From positions 1-64,000 of the forward strand of contig DHFW01000040.1 of NCBI GenBank assembly GCA_002402465.1: a stretch of 64,000 bases of DNA. The letters run 5' to 3'. Below, piece by piece: positions 33,370-41,237 of this stretch. Positions within the stretch are counted from its first letter, which is position 1, and each line of letters opens with the position of its first letter. The DNA comes from Bacteroidales bacterium UBA4814. GTDB lineage: Bacteria; Bacteroidota; Bacteroidia; Bacteroidales; UBA7960. The notes under the pieces are model-generated. The model saw only the letters and a list, made by a program, of their open reading frames with translations, had not been told where the DNA came from and did not search any database. A program made the position numbers and the translations under genes.

Positions 33370-34353
33370 TCAAACTTGTTTTTCCAGCCATGGCAGTTGG
33401 TTCAGGTCTGTGTTTCCGCCAGAGAGAATCAACCCCACGCGCTTTCCGCGAAAGCGGTCTGGGTTCTCGAGCATAACGGCCAGAGGCAGCACTCCGCTGG
33501 GCTCCACTACAATTTTCATGCGCTCCCATATCAGCTTCATGGCCTTTATAATGGTTTCCTCGGGGGCGGTAAGAATATCTTCCACGCCTTCCATAATAAT
33601 TGGGAAGGTAAGGCTTCCAAGCGAGGTACGCAGTCCATCGGCAATGGTTAGCGGATTCTCGGAGGGGACAAACTGCTTTTGTGTAAAGGACTTCCAGGCA
33701 TCGTTGGCTTGCAAGGGTTCGGCCGCAATAACCTTAGTGCTTGGTGAAAAATAACGGGCCGAAAGAATGGTGCCGCTCAGCAAGCCACCACCGCCAACCG
33801 GGGCAATGACAATATCAAGGTCGCCGGCGGTTTCGAGCAACTCGGCACAAGCCGTGGCCTGTCCGGCAATAATCCGGTAGTCGTTGTAGGGGTGTATCTC
33901 CACTGCCCCGGTCTTCTCCATTACCTTTTGCAGGGTTGCCTCGCGGTCTTGCAGAGTTGGCTTACAGAAGGTAATTTGGCCGCCATAGCCCTTCACCGCT
34001 TCCACCTTAATGCTGGGGGCATTGTTGGGCATCACAATGTGGGCCTCGATGCCACGCATGCTGGCAGCCAGTGCCAGTGCCTGGGCGTGGTTCCCAGAGG
34101 AGTGAGTGCAAACACCGCGGGCGGCATCGGCTTCGGGCAGCGTCATAACCGCATGAGTGGCCCCACGAAATTTAAAAGCACCGCCTTTCTGCAGGTTTTC
34201 GCACTTAAAAAACAGGCTGGCACCCAGCATTTGGTCGAAAGTCTGGCTGGTAAGCACCGGCGTTTGGTGTGCGTAGGGAGCAATGATGCGGCGAACGCGC
34301 TGAATGTCGGCAGCGCCCGGCACATGGTTCAGGGGAGTAGCAAATTCGTTCAT
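33370..34353 (-). CDS. Threonine/serine dehydratase, PLP-dependent
   Basis: A 327-residue fold type II PLP enzyme. The Schiff-base Lys lies in GGAFKFRGATHAV, the phosphate-binding loop is PVGGGGLLSG, and SSGNHAQALALAA contacts substrate. There is no C-terminal ACT domain, so it is the short catabolic type (threonine ammonia-lyase or serine racemase/dehydratase) and not the isoleucine-feedback form. The product from threonine is 2-oxobutyrate and ammonia. It is transcribed with the LMW phosphatase gene upstream (3-bp gap) and the methyltransferase downstream. Confidence 0.9.
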   Translation of the reverse strand: MNEFATPLNHVPGAADIQRVRRIIAPYAHQTPVLTSQTFDQMLGASLFFKCENLQKGGAFKFRGATHAVMTLPEADAARGVCTHSSGNHAQALALAASMRGIEAHIVMPNNAPSIKVEAVKGYGGQITFCKPTLQDREATLQKVMEKTGAVEIHPYNDYRIIAGQATACAELLETAGDLDIVIAPVGGGGLLSGTILSARYFSPSTKVIAAEPLQANDAWKSFTQKQFVPSENPLTIADGLRTSLGSLTFPIIMEGVEDILTAPEETIIKAMKLIWERMKIVVEPSGVLPLAVMLENPDRFRGKRVGLILSGGNTDLNQLPWLEKQV

Positions 34354-34356
34354 TTT

Positions 34357-34815
34357 CTACTTTTTCATGCTTTGGGCAATCTGTTCGCAGCTGGCTTCCA
34401 GCATGCGGTACACATTCTCAAAACCGTCCTTTCCGCCATAATAGGGGTCGGGCACCTCCAGGTCTTTGCCCGGATACAGGCGGTTTAAAATAAGTTCCAC
34501 CTTGCGGCGGTCCTGATCATTGCGTGCCAGGCGCATGATGTTGTTGTAATTTTCGCGGTCCATGGCAAAGATCAGGTCGAAGCGGTCGAAGTCTGCCCTG
34601 GTAAAAGCCCTGGCCCTTTGGTAAGAAATATCGATACCATTCTTTCGGGCTACTTCTTCGGAGCGCTCATCGGGTTTTTCGCCAATATGATAAGAGGCGG
34701 TACCCGCCGAATCGACAGTGCCTGTAAGCCCGTGTTCATCAAGCTTTTTCTTCATAATCCCCTCAGCCAGTGGTGAGCGGCAAATATTACCAAGACAAAC
34801 CATTAAAATTTTCAT
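34357..34815 (-). CDS. Low-molecular-weight protein tyrosine phosphatase
   Basis: A 152-residue cytoplasmic phosphatase. The P-loop CLGNICRS (Cys 7 to Arg 13) begins the protein, and the general-acid loop reads VPDPYYGGKDGFENVY near residue 117. Such enzymes reverse bacterial tyrosine phosphorylation, often of capsule-export kinases, but no kinase is nearby. It starts just beyond the dnaA terminator, so it has its own promoter. Confidence 0.93.
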   Translation of the reverse strand: MKILMVCLGNICRSPLAEGIMKKKLDEHGLTGTVDSAGTASYHIGEKPDERSEEVARKNGIDISYQRARAFTRADFDRFDLIFAMDRENYNNIMRLARNDQDRRKVELILNRLYPGKDLEVPDPYYGGKDGFENVYRMLEASCEQIAQSMKK

Positions 34816-34841
34816 AAACGAAAAGTATTCAAATTAAAAAA

Positions 34842-34873
34842 CCCGGAAACAAAGATAATTTTTTGTTTCCGGG
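34842..34873 (-). terminator. dnaA terminator
   Basis: On the minus strand CCCGGAAACAAA (34873-34862) pairs perfectly with TTTGTTTCCGGG (34853-34842), 12 bp, followed by TTTTTTAATTT. It lies 30 bp after the dnaA stop codon. Confidence 0.85.
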
Positions 34874-34903
34874 CCAAAACCCAAAAAAATGAAAAAGAAA
34901 AAC

Positions 34904-36352
34904 TCAAATCTTTACTTTGATGATATTCTCGATCTCGTCCACGTATTTTTTAAAGTTCTTATCGGTATCGGCAAGGTTTTTTACCGTTTTGCAAGCGTGC
35001 AGCACCGTAGCGTGGTCTTTGTTGCCGCATTTGCTTCCGATGGCCGCCAGGGAGGATTTGGTGTAATTTTTTGAGAAGAACATGGCAAGTTGCCTGGCCT
35101 GCACAATTTCGCGCTTGCGGGTCTTCGACTGGATTTTTTCCACCGGGATGCTGAAATAATCGCACACCAATTTTTGGATGGATTCCACCGTAATTTCGCG
35201 AGGGGTGTTTTTAACAAACTTCTCGATCACCTTCAGGGCCAGCTCAGGGGTGATCTCCTTTTTGTTCATCGACGACTGGGCCAGAATGGAAATCAGCGCG
35301 CCTTCCATTTCGCGGATATTGTTGGTAATGCGCGAGGCAATCAGTTCTATCACTTCCTGGGGCATATCCACCCCATCGTTGTATAATTTCTTTTGCAGAA
35401 TAGCCACGCGGGTTTCGTAATCGGGGGGCTGAAGATCGGCCGAAAGGCCCCACTTAAATCGCGATAGCAGGCGGGGTTCAATGCCTTTCATCTCCACCGG
35501 CGGAAGGTCGCTGGTGATAATAATCTGTTTTCCGTTCTGGTGCAGGTGGTTAAAGATGTGAAAAAACACATCCTGGGTCTTTTCCTTTCCGGCAAGGCAG
35601 AAAATATCATCCACAATGAGCACGTCGATCATCTGGTAAAAGTGGATGAAATCATTCTGGTTGTTGTTCCGCACAGAGTCGACAAACTGGTTGGTAAACT
35701 GCTCAGAGGAAACGTAAAGCACGGTCTTTTCGGGAAAATTGTTTTTTACTTCGATGCCAATGGCGTGGGCCAGGTGTGTTTTTCCAAGACCGTTGGCGCT
35801 GTATATGAGCAAGGGGTTGAAACTGGTTTTGCCAGGGTTTTGTCCTACAGCCAGACCGGCGCTGCGTGCCAGGCGGTTGCAGTCGCCCTGGATAAAATTA
35901 TCAAAATTGTAAGAGTCAATTAATTGGGGATGAATATTGAGCTTTTTCAAACCCGGAATAACAAAAGGATTGGGTATGGATTTTCCATGGTCCTTGTTAA
36001 GGTCGATGGGCATACTTACCGGCGGGTTTTTAAGTGCTTTTTTATTCAGGGTGGGAGCATATACGGTATATGGATCGGCCGGGCTGCCATGGAAGTTGTT
36101 ATCCATTATAATGCTGTACTCCAGCCGGCCTTCTGGGCCAAGTTCCCTTTTTATGGTCTTTTTGAGCAAATCAATAAAGTGTTCTTCGAGCCATTCATAA
36201 AAAAACTGGCTGGGTACCTGAATGGTGAGTACCTTATTATCGAGTTTAACAGGTTTAATAGGAGCAAACCATGTATTGAAACTGTTCGGACTGATATTGT
36301 CCCGAATGACGCTTAAGCAACTTGACCATACCTTTTCGTGAGTTCTCTCCAT
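34904..36352 (-). CDS. dnaA: Chromosomal replication initiator DnaA
   Basis: A 482-residue initiator of normal length. Domain I (about 1-90) begins VWSSCLSVIRDNISPNSFNT; a linker follows. The AAA+ domain has Walker A (YSANGLGKTHLA), Walker B (VLIVDDIFCLAGKEKTQ) and sensor IIITSDLPP. The C-terminal domain IV carries the DnaA-box-binding signature CGNKDHATVLHACKTVKNL. It binds origin boxes and melts DNA. I see no cluster of DnaA boxes beside the gene, so the origin is probably elsewhere. It is monocistronic. Confidence 0.97.
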   Translation of the reverse strand: MERTHEKVWSSCLSVIRDNISPNSFNTWFAPIKPVKLDNKVLTIQVPSQFFYEWLEEHFIDLLKKTIKRELGPEGRLEYSIIMDNNFHGSPADPYTVYAPTLNKKALKNPPVSMPIDLNKDHGKSIPNPFVIPGLKKLNIHPQLIDSYNFDNFIQGDCNRLARSAGLAVGQNPGKTSFNPLLIYSANGLGKTHLAHAIGIEVKNNFPEKTVLYVSSEQFTNQFVDSVRNNNQNDFIHFYQMIDVLIVDDIFCLAGKEKTQDVFFHIFNHLHQNGKQIIITSDLPPVEMKGIEPRLLSRFKWGLSADLQPPDYETRVAILQKKLYNDGVDMPQEVIELIASRITNNIREMEGALISILAQSSMNKKEITPELALKVIEKFVKNTPREITVESIQKLVCDYFSIPVEKIQSKTRKREIVQARQLAMFFSKNYTKSSLAAIGSKCGNKDHATVLHACKTVKNLADTDKNFKKYVDEIENIIKVKI

Positions 36353-36486
36353 TATTCTGTTCCTGACACGCTATGAAAACAAATGTTGTTTTTTTCTTTA
36401 CTTTTGATACTCAGTTGTTGCAAAAAAACGAAGGCGCTTTATGATTTCTTAACAAATTTTAAAGAAAAATAGTTAATAAAAAAATT

Positions 36487-37443
36487 TTAAGCCCCTTGAT
36501 TTTTATAAATTTTTGTTGTACTGGCTTCGACAAGTTTCTCACCCGAGTTCAAATCAAAAAGCACTTCCATCATTCCAAGCCTCACGCCACCCGACCCGGT
36601 TTGGCCTATGGTAACCTCCCGGTTCAGTTTATTTTTCTCTTTCACAGGTGGGTCGAGCAGGGTATGGGTATGTCCGCCAATGATAATGTCGGTATATGAA
36701 GTTTCCTTTGCAACCAATACATCGGAGGGCCGGTCGTGGTTATAATTGAATCCCAGGTGTGACAGACAAATGATGACCTGGCAGCGGTGGCGGTTTTTAA
36801 GGGTTTCTTCGGTAGTCCTGGCTACTTCCACGGGATCGAGGTACTTTAACCCCTCGAAGTTGCTGGGAGCCACCAGCCCCCTTAGGGTAATGCCCAGGCC
36901 ATATATTCCCACTTTGAGGCCGTTTTTTTCAAGCACCAGGTAAGGTTTTGTCACGTCTTTCAGGATGGTATCGGAAAAGTCGTAGTTTGAGACCACAAAA
37001 GGAAAGCTGGCATGGTGGTGCACGTTATGAAAACCCACCAGTCCATTGTCGAATTCGTGATTTCCCACGGTAGCGGCATCGTATCCCATCTGGCTCATTA
37101 GCTTAAGTTCTGCTTCACCCCCAAAAAGGTTGAAATAGGGGGTACCCTGAAAATAATCTCCGGCATCGAGTAGCAGTAGTTCGGGGTCTTCGAGCCTGAG
37201 ATAGTTTACCAGGGCTGCCCGGCGCGCATAGCCACCCATATTTGGGAAGTTGGGATCGTTGGGCGGATAGGGGTCCAGGCGGCTGTGAGTGTCGTTGGTG
37301 TGCAGTATGGTGAGCCGCTTCAGGTTGCCTTTCATGGCTGCCAGGGTAGAGAACCCACTAAGGGTGGCTGCTCCTGAAATCCCCGCAAGGGCAAGAAATT
37401 TTCTACGGCTAAGGGTAAACATATTCATATTCCTTTCTTTCAT
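36487..37443 (-). CDS. 5'-nucleotidase-like metallophosphatase, UshA N-terminal domain only
   Basis: A 318-residue exported enzyme with a twin-arginine signal (LSRRKFLALAGISG). The calcineurin-like domain has the dimetal motifs ILHTNDTHSRLD, LDAGDYFQGTP, VGNHEFDNG, SHLGFN and GGHTHTLLD. It lacks the C-terminal substrate-binding domain of UshA-type nucleotidases, which is encoded by the separate gene immediately upstream (37467-38246). The two products may associate in the periplasm to split nucleotides or sugar nucleotides. The Tat signal implies folding, perhaps with metals, before export. Confidence 0.9.
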   Translation of the reverse strand: MKERNMNMFTLSRRKFLALAGISGAATLSGFSTLAAMKGNLKRLTILHTNDTHSRLDPYPPNDPNFPNMGGYARRAALVNYLRLEDPELLLLDAGDYFQGTPYFNLFGGEAELKLMSQMGYDAATVGNHEFDNGLVGFHNVHHHASFPFVVSNYDFSDTILKDVTKPYLVLEKNGLKVGIYGLGITLRGLVAPSNFEGLKYLDPVEVARTTEETLKNRHRCQVIICLSHLGFNYNHDRPSDVLVAKETSYTDIIIGGHTHTLLDPPVKEKNKLNREVTIGQTGSGGVRLGMMEVLFDLNSGEKLVEASTTKIYKNQGA

Positions 37444-37466
37444 TCAACTTAACTTAGAAAACAGGA

Positions 37467-38246
37467 CTAATCCATAAAATAAATCCTGCCATCGAGCTCT
37501 GCATGCAGTTCATTACCGCTGGCGGTTTCGCGCTCCATATACATCATTATGGCATCCCTGATACGCATTCCGAGCACTTCGGTATTAATTGGGTCGAGAA
37601 AAAAACGCATACGGTCGCCGCCTTCGGCAAGATAATCAGAGGTTACTACCTTGTAATTGCGGTCAGGGTCGAAAGCCTGTCCGCCAATGAGCACATGGCC
37701 AAGTTCGCCATCTTTTATCCCAATCTTAAGGCCTGCAATGGGCATTCCACGGTCGCTGCCTGCCACATATTCGAACAGCTGTAAAGTTTTTTCGCCGCTG
37801 AGCGTTAGTACAACCATTTCGTTTTCGAACGGCATGAGCTCAAACACATTGGAACGGGTAATTTCGCCAGCCGGAAGATTGGCGCGCAAGCCGCCGTAAT
37901 TGAGCAGGCAAAAATCAATACCCTGTCCATCCTCAGATTCGTACAGTTCTCCGGCCACTTCAAGCACCAGGTCAGCCACAAAGTTGTTGAGTAAGCCCTC
38001 AGGGCTGGCCCTGCGCATGGCAAAGGGCGAAAAAGCAACCACCTGGTTCATTTCCCTGGCAAACTCCTCGCGGTAAAATTCAAGCGAAGATTCAATGGCC
38101 ACATCGGGTATCGGAACATTTACCGAATCGAGCAGGATAAGCTTACCCGTTACTTCCCGGGGGAGGTCCTTTTGCCGGCAAGCCGGAAGAAGGACTATAA
38201 TGCTGATTAACAGGGAAAAAAATAGCCTTTGGTTTCTAACCATCAC
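37467..38246 (-). CDS. 5'-nucleotidase C-terminal domain lipoprotein
   Basis: A 259-residue lipoprotein (lipobox LLPAC) that consists of the UshA C-terminal domain. Recognisable parts are SPEGLLNNFVADLVLEVAG, LLNYGGLRANLPAGEITRSN, VFELMPFENEMVVLTLSGE and the late YKVVTSDYLAEGGDRMRFF (DYLAxGGD). In whole enzymes this domain binds the nucleoside ring. It has no catalytic metal site of its own. It is transcribed first, 23 bp ahead of the metallophosphatase gene, so the domain order is reversed relative to the fused enzyme. Confidence 0.9.
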   Translation of the reverse strand: MMVRNQRLFFSLLISIIVLLPACRQKDLPREVTGKLILLDSVNVPIPDVAIESSLEFYREEFAREMNQVVAFSPFAMRRASPEGLLNNFVADLVLEVAGELYESEDGQGIDFCLLNYGGLRANLPAGEITRSNVFELMPFENEMVVLTLSGEKTLQLFEYVAGSDRGMPIAGLKIGIKDGELGHVLIGGQAFDPDRNYKVVTSDYLAEGGDRMRFFLDPINTEVLGMRIRDAIMMYMERETASGNELHAELDGRIYFMD

Positions 38247-38411
38247 AACAACTTTAAAAATTATCGGAAATTTAACCGGGATAACAATATTATAACTTAA
38301 TTACATAAAATCCAACTGAAACCGCACGAAAATCCTTATTTATAACGAGTATATTTAAGGGTTGTCAAACAGCAGTACCCCCCCTTCATCCTGTTGAATT
38401 TCAGCAAAATA

Positions 38412-38439
38412 TAAAAAAACCAGATTATAAATAATCTGG
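38412..38439 (-). terminator. Terminator of the IMPACT-family gene
   Basis: CCAGATTAT (38439-38431 on the minus strand) pairs perfectly with ATAATCTGG around 2 nt and runs into TTTTTTT. It lies about 50 bp after the stop at 38488. Confidence 0.8.
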
Positions 38440-38487
38440 CCTGGGCAAAATAAAGTATAAGAATTGGATTAGCGGAATATTATTTGA

Positions 38488-39099
38488 TCAGGGGTAATCC
38501 ATTTTTTGAATTTTCAAACCTTCGATCTTTTCAAAGGCCTCCCTGATTTTTTCTGCCATGCTTTGCCTGACGCTGAAGGCAAGCCTGCATTTTAAATCGA
38601 ATTGATGATCGGTTTGGGGCAGGCCGTGTTCCTTTAAAATTTTCATTACCTTATTCATGCTCAGGTAATCGAAATCGATCAGATAATGCACATGAATGAT
38701 CTTGGTAACGATTTGGGCATTTTGAATGGCATCGGCGGTGGCGTCCTTGTATGCATCGATGAGTCCGCGCACCCCCAGCTTTATTCCTCCGAAGTAACGT
38801 ACCACTACCACCAGCACATTGGTTAGCCCGGCCGAGAGCAACTGTCCGTGAATGGGCTTACCGGCCGTGCCCGAAGGCTCGCCATCGTCGTTAATGCGAA
38901 AGTGCTCGCGCGACTGCCCCAGTATCCAGGCATAGCAATGATGGCGGGCTTCGTAGTAGTCTTTTCTAACTGAGGTCAGAATTTCGCCGATCTGTTCCTC
39001 GTTTTCAACCGGGAAGGCCAGGGCAATGAATTTGCTTCCTTTATCCTTGTAAAGGCCTTGTGAGGGAGCTTCTATGGTCAGGTAAGTATCGCCGGCCAT
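38488..39099 (-). CDS. IMPACT/YigZ family protein
   Basis: A 203-residue protein with the UPF0029 domain: KGSKFIALAFPVENEEQI, then ARHHCYAWILG, DDGEPSGTAGKPI and RYFGGIKLGVRGLIDAY, followed by a C-terminal ferredoxin-like DUF1949-type domain. Eukaryotic relatives regulate translation through GCN1; the bacterial role is unsettled, possibly ribosome-linked. It is at the end of a minus-strand run with an EamA transporter and ribD upstream (54 and 12 bp gaps). Confidence 0.9.
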   Translation of the reverse strand: MAGDTYLTIEAPSQGLYKDKGSKFIALAFPVENEEQIGEILTSVRKDYYEARHHCYAWILGQSREHFRINDDGEPSGTAGKPIHGQLLSAGLTNVLVVVVRYFGGIKLGVRGLIDAYKDATADAIQNAQIVTKIIHVHYLIDFDYLSMNKVMKILKEHGLPQTDHQFDLKCRLAFSVRQSMAEKIREAFEKIEGLKIQKMDYP

Positions 39100-39153
39100 G
39101 CCGCAGAATATCTCAATTTTTTCTTGGAGTAAAACAGGCAGTGCCGTCGGGCT

Positions 39154-40026
39154 TTATTCCCCTAAAGCCACAAGCAATATGGCACAAACGGCCAGAAAAA
39201 TTCCCAGCCAGTTTACCGGCTGGAGCTTTTCCCTGAAAAGGAAAAATCCCGAAAGGGCCGACAAGCCAACAATGCTTACATTAAATATTGGAAAAAATAC
39301 TGAGCTGTCGAAATATCCGAGGGCCACAATAAAATAATAGCTGGAGCCAAAATTGAGCAAGCCCAGCCAGGCACCGGCAATCATACTTTTTACAGAAAAG
39401 CCTGATGAAGTATTCTTTTCCCTGAGCCACGATACCAGCCAAATGCCCAGTCCAATTAAGAAACTAACGGAGAAAACTACGCCCAGAAAAAGCATGAAGT
39501 CGTTGCCAAAACCTGGCAGTTGGGTGGTGGCATGCTTGGTAAGTGAATCGTTTGCACCATTGCCGAGAAACAGGAAAATTGGCAGAATTATAAGGCGATA
39601 GTCAATTTTTGTGCTGCTTTTCTTCTTAAAAGTGAGGTAAAACGCCAGAAGAGAAATAATGATGCCGGCAAGCTTGAGGGCATTAACAGATTCGGCATAC
39701 AAGAATATTCCAATGGATACGGGAATAACCACGGACATTTTGCTGATTACGGAAGTGATGGCCACACCAACTTTCTGGGCCGACAGAGCAAACAGAAAAA
39801 AAGTTACAATAAACGTAACGCCTATTATGCATGCAAAGATGAACCAGTTTTTTTCAGGCAGTCCGGCAAAAGTGTAAGTTTCGGGGTGAATGACAAAACT
39901 GAGGATGGCAGCCACCAGGTAGTTGGCGGTAATGGCTTGGGTGTTGTTGATTGAAAACTTGGTGAATAGCCGGAAGGTAATAACAATGCTGGTTGAAATT
40001 ACAATGGCCAGGATCAGATATTCCAT
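39154..40026 (-). CDS. EamA/DMT family transporter
   Basis: A 290-residue membrane protein with ten predicted helices in two EamA repeats (for example VTFIVTFFLFALSAQKVGVA in the first and LSALSGFFLFREKLQPVNW in the second). DMT proteins move small metabolites; no substrate can be inferred. The EKLQPVNWLG motif near the C-terminus is typical. It lies between ribD and the IMPACT-family gene in a probable operon. Confidence 0.85.
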   Translation of the reverse strand: MEYLILAIVISTSIVITFRLFTKFSINNTQAITANYLVAAILSFVIHPETYTFAGLPEKNWFIFACIIGVTFIVTFFLFALSAQKVGVAITSVISKMSVVIPVSIGIFLYAESVNALKLAGIIISLLAFYLTFKKKSSTKIDYRLIILPIFLFLGNGANDSLTKHATTQLPGFGNDFMLFLGVVFSVSFLIGLGIWLVSWLREKNTSSGFSVKSMIAGAWLGLLNFGSSYYFIVALGYFDSSVFFPIFNVSIVGLSALSGFFLFREKLQPVNWLGIFLAVCAILLVALGE

Positions 40027-40038
40027 TTCGCTTGTTTG

Positions 40039-41097
40039 TTAATAATTAAGGTAGTTTTTGAACCAGAAAAACCCTTCGTTGCCAATGATCACATGTGAAA
40101 GGTTAGAGGGCTTAATTAGCGGTGCCTTAACTCCTTCACCAAAAAACTGCGTACCGCTGAATACCCGGGCTTCGTCCCAAAGGCCCTGGGCAACAAACGA
40201 CTGAATAAGGCGCTGACCGCCTTCCACCAGCACTGATTGGATGCCCTTTTCATAAAAGTAATGCATTAAATGAGAAAGACTCACCAGGTCTTTTTCGAAA
40301 GGCAGCTTCAGATAAGTAGTTTTTTGATCTTTTTTATCCATTTGGTCGTTTAGCACCAATGTTTCTATCGTGTTGTCGAACAGGTGGAGTTTTCGGGGCA
40401 GCTTCAGCTGTCGGTCCACCACGATGCGCAGGGGCTGTCTGCCCGACCAGTCGCGCACACTCAGGCGAGGGTTGTCGGCCAGGGCAGTGTGGGTGCCCAC
40501 CATGATGGCCGGCTCTTCGCTGCGCCATTTGTGCACCAGTATGCGCAAGTTCTCGCTGGTGATCCAGGCAGGCCTGAAGTCTGAATTGGGCGGACGCAGG
40601 GTGTCAATAAAGCCGTCGGCGGTTTGGGCCCATTTAAGAATGATAAATGGGCGTTTCTTTTCATAAAAAGTCAAAAAGCGTTTGTTAATGGCCTGGCACT
40701 GGCTTTTAAGCACCCCAACCGTTACTTCACAACCGTTGTTACGCAGCCGGGCAATGCCTTTTCCGGTCACTACATCGAAGGGGTCAACACTGCCAATAAC
40801 CACCCTTTTAATGCCTTTGCGAATAATGAGGTCGGAGCAGGGCGGGGTTTTGCCGAAATGGCTGCAGGGCTCCAGGTTAACGTATAAAGTTGATTCGGGT
40901 AGGAGGGAGGTTTCCTTCACCGAAGCAATGGCATTCACTTCGGCATGGGGGCCGCCAAAGGCTTTGTGGTAGCCTTCGCCAATAATCCGGTCGTTATGAA
41001 CAATTACGCTGCCCACCAAAGGATTCGGTGCCACCGACCCAAGCCCTTTAGAGGCCAGGTCGAGGCACCGTTGCATGTATTGTTCGTCTTTGGTCAT
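40039..41097 (-). CDS. ribD: Bifunctional riboflavin deaminase/reductase RibD
   Basis: A 352-residue enzyme for steps two and three of riboflavin synthesis. The N-terminal cytidine-deaminase-like domain has the zinc motif PHAEVNAI and EPCSHFGKTPPC. The C-terminal reductase domain includes FIILKWAQTADGFID, TSENLRILVHKWRSEEPAI and VEGGQRLIQSF. I chose MTKDEQYMQRC (41097); an upstream in-frame ATG at 41136 adds 13 unlikely residues. No FMN riboswitch is seen in the short leader. ribF is elsewhere in the window, in the hydrogenase operon. Confidence 0.93.
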   Translation of the reverse strand: MTKDEQYMQRCLDLASKGLGSVAPNPLVGSVIVHNDRIIGEGYHKAFGGPHAEVNAIASVKETSLLPESTLYVNLEPCSHFGKTPPCSDLIIRKGIKRVVIGSVDPFDVVTGKGIARLRNNGCEVTVGVLKSQCQAINKRFLTFYEKKRPFIILKWAQTADGFIDTLRPPNSDFRPAWITSENLRILVHKWRSEEPAIMVGTHTALADNPRLSVRDWSGRQPLRIVVDRQLKLPRKLHLFDNTIETLVLNDQMDKKDQKTTYLKLPFEKDLVSLSHLMHYFYEKGIQSVLVEGGQRLIQSFVAQGLWDEARVFSGTQFFGEGVKAPLIKPSNLSHVIIGNEGFFWFKNYLNY

Positions 41098-41237
41098 GAA
41101 CCTCATCAAGGTATTCCGGGAAAAAAGCCATGCCAAAGGTAGTATTAAAATATGAAAATTAAAAGAGTAGGGTTGTTATCAAAAGGCGTTTGTTTGGTTA
41201 TTACTGAGTTTACTTTATTTCTTGTTGGTTTTTCAAG

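Noticed and set aside
36353..36486. Replication origin next to dnaA
   Set aside because: I found no cluster of DnaA boxes or 13-mer-like repeats in the gaps on either side of dnaA; only AT-rich sequence is present.
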